Of a stretch of DNA of 64,000 bases, positions 62,537 through 64,000 are shown piece after piece. Made by a program: the position numbers and the translations under genes. The DNA comes from Rhodopirellula sp. P2 (GTDB lineage: Bacteria; Planctomycetota; Planctomycetia; Pirellulales; Pirellulaceae), in contig NZ_CP118225.1 in assembly GCF_028768465.1 (NCBI RefSeq), positions 1,531,001 through 1,595,000 of the forward strand, given 5' to 3'. Within the stretch, counting starts at the first letter, position 1, and each line of letters begins with the position of its first letter. Under the pieces are notes generated by a model that did no database searches, was not told the origin of the DNA, and saw only the letters and a program-made list of their open reading frames with translations.

Positions 62537-64000
62537 TCAGCGAACAAGAGAGGGTTCGATCAGCAGCAGGTCGTTCTGGGGCATCGCCACGGTGAGGTTT
62601 TGGGTGCTGCCACTCGGCCAGCGAACTTCCATGGTGACCTCCGAATCGTTGTTCGGAATCGCAAAGGTGAGGGTTGGTTCGTTCGAGCATTGGTATCCCG
62701 AACCAGCCATTCGCTGTCGCATCTGTGTTCCCGAACTGCTTGTCACCAGGACGGTTGTGCCGATCGCATCTCGCTCGGATGAAACACCGACCACGCGGAC
62801 GGCCAGCGACTTGGTCACGCGAGGCGTGTGGTTGATCAGCAGGGCAGTGGGGCGGAACAAGTCGGTGATGACCAAGTCGGTTTGCCCATCTCGGTTGGCG
62901 TCCAGCGTTGCCATGGCGCGTCCCAGGCGTGGTTCTTCGAAGTAGGGCCCGGCGGTGGATCCAGGAACCCATTGCCATTCATTGTTCCTGTCGATGGCGA
63001 ACAACTGGGCAGGCATTTCATACTGCAGGCCATCGTGTGAGAAGTCATCGATGTGACCATTGGCGATGACCAGTTCATCGATTGCGTCACCATCCAAGTC
63101 AATGAATTGCGTTCCAAATCCGAGCATGTCTTGGCTGGTCTCAGCCAGGTGAACGGATTCTGTCGTGTCTTGAAACAACCCCTCGTGAACTTGTTCGTAG
63201 AAGGTATTGGATTCGTCGGTGAAGTGAGTGACGAACAGGTCCAGGTCGAGGTCTCCGTCCGCATCGGACGCCGCAATCCCCATGGAGGCTTCTGCGGCGG
63301 ATTGGTGGTTGAAGGCGAGTCCGCGAATGGTGGCTTGTTCGTGCAGTGACTTCGAGGCAGGTTCAAATCGCCAGAAATGATTGGCGGTCATGTCGTTGGA
63401 AATGTAGATGTCCAGCCCATCGGCACCGTCAATTTGTCCGACCAGAATTCCCAGCCCACGACCGGGGTCGCTGTTGGCGAACCAAAGGTCGGTTTGGTCC
63501 TCAAAGAGAGCCGAACCCATGAGAACCCCGCGGTTGCGATGAACACGATCGCGTTCTGCCCGAAGGGAAATCGGTTGGCATGAACGGTACTCTTGAACGG
63601 CTTCGTCGAGGCAGCGTTGTTGATAAGGAGTCGGCCCGCCGCAGTAATTGACTTCGATCAGATCCGCCAAGCCATCCTGGTCGATGTCCGCAATCGCGGT
63701 CGATGAAGTCCAGGTGTTTCGAGGGTCCGTGCCGACCTGCGTCTTGGCAGTTCCCTCGGGATCCATCGCATCGTCAGGGTTGTCAAACATTGCCCGAGTG
63801 ACGTTGGTGAAGGTTCCGTCCCCGTTGTTTTGATACAGCGTGTTGATCCCAATGTTGGCGATCAAGCAATCAGGGAAACCATCCGCGTTGAAGTCGCCGA
63901 TGCCGACTCCCTGCGTGAACCCGGTGTCAGCCAAGCCGCTGGCGGAGGAGACGTCGATGAATGTTCCTGCCAGATTGCGGGCGGTGGTGTTGGGTTGGCT
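62537..64000 (-). CDS. CRTAC1-like FG-GAP/ASPIC-UnbV protein (5' end outside window)
   Basis: The frame is open to the window edge, so the true start lies beyond; at least 487 residues are seen. NTTARNLAGTFIDVSSASGL precedes FG-GAP loops DFNADGFPD, DIDQDGLAD, DADGDLDLD, DLDGDAIDE and DANRDGQTD. The C-terminus has the ASPIC/UnbV domain (VLVTSSSGTQMRQRMAGSGY, TFAIPNND, MEVRWPSGS). It is clearly homologous to the propeller/ASPIC half of the 1021-aa protein at the left end (compare FRNLAGTF and ANSAGVRSC-type blocks), so paralogues sit 60 kb apart. Exported location is expected, but the signal region is not visible. Confidence 0.85.
   Translation of the reverse strand, partial: SQPNTTARNLAGTFIDVSSASGLADTGFTQGVGIGDFNADGFPDCLIANIGINTLYQNNGDGTFTNVTRAMFDNPDDAMDPEGTAKTQVGTDPRNTWTSSTAIADIDQDGLADLIEVNYCGGPTPYQQRCLDEAVQEYRSCQPISLRAERDRVHRNRGVLMGSALFEDQTDLWFANSDPGRGLGILVGQIDGADGLDIYISNDMTANHFWRFEPASKSLHEQATIRGLAFNHQSAAEASMGIAASDADGDLDLDLFVTHFTDESNTFYEQVHEGLFQDTTESVHLAETSQDMLGFGTQFIDLDGDAIDELVIANGHIDDFSHDGLQYEMPAQLFAIDRNNEWQWVPGSTAGPYFEEPRLGRAMATLDANRDGQTDLVITDLFRPTALLINHTPRVTKSLAVRVVGVSSERDAIGTTVLVTSSSGTQMRQRMAGSGYQCSNEPTLTFAIPNNDSEVTMEVRWPSGSTQNLTVAMPQNDLLLIEPSLVR

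Overview
The window looks like chromosomal DNA of a Planctomycetota bacterium of the Pirellulaceae, closest in character to Rhodopirellula. The signs are a DUF1559 prepilin-like protein with a planctomycete small lipoprotein beside it, a very large propeller/HEAT/CxxCH protein of the PVC heme-binding type, FG-GAP/ASPIC-UnbV (CRTAC1-like) proteins at both ends, a formylglycine sulfatase, frequent TTG/GTG starts, and many intergenic palindromes. No rRNA, tRNA, transposase or CRISPR array was seen. Product names rest on motif recognition by eye; no database search was run.

Layout. 1-4.3 kb: a minus-strand pair of secreted FG-GAP lipoproteins, the first cut by the window edge. 4.3-8 kb: DUF1559 pilin-like gene, terminator, small lipoprotein, and a secreted DUF5060/DUF4038 glycosidase-like protein. 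8.1-12.9 kb is the accessory island: an intergenic repeat, then a structured 250-base leader, a 78-aa ORF, an XRE-type HTH gene and a retron-like reverse transcriptase in tight succession, all between two copies of a 14-base direct repeat. It is followed by a secreted protein joining a C39-like cysteine peptidase domain to a complete acyl-CoA dehydrogenase, a small lipoprotein and a 3-TM protein. 13.2-19.4 kb: a packed minus-strand operon Gfo/Idh/MocA oxidoreductase - ispD - tyrS - GH10 xylanase - RsmC-like methyltransferase. 19.5-24.7 kb: an anchored protein, a DUF2585 protein and the 1263-aa PVC heme-binding protein.

25-37.7 kb: mgtE and an M20 peptidase diverge with overlapping starts; DJ-1/PfpI - vWA - yraN operon; PQQ-propeller protein; gyrB; MoxR ATPase; pheA. 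37.7-42.9 kb is a chaperone cluster, dnaK and clpB; dnaK is preceded by a near-perfect sigma-54 (-24/-12) promoter and three copies of a CGTTTTGGCA motif. 43-49.7 kb: YceI, a membrane protein, a parDE toxin-antitoxin pair with a palindromic operator, and a two-gene sugar-nucleotide operon whose second gene fuses a fucokinase-type GHMP kinase to a UDP-sugar pyrophosphorylase. 49.8-64 kb: sulfatase, panB, pgl, DUF4112, thpR-tsaD, a YheT-type hydrolase, a G-quadruplex-prone hexanucleotide array, sucA, an ABC-F ATPase and a second CRTAC1-like gene running off the end.

Two features stand out. One is the retron-like RT locus, which has the RT hallmarks (NAxxH, YVDD, VTG) and a candidate msr-msd leader but no recognisable effector apart from the HTH and the 78-aa protein. 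The other is a set of intergenic palindromes whose ends begin with TAAGCA, so that they supply the stop codons of flanking genes (pgl, the DUF4112 gene, mgtE, the RsmC-like gene; moxR partly).
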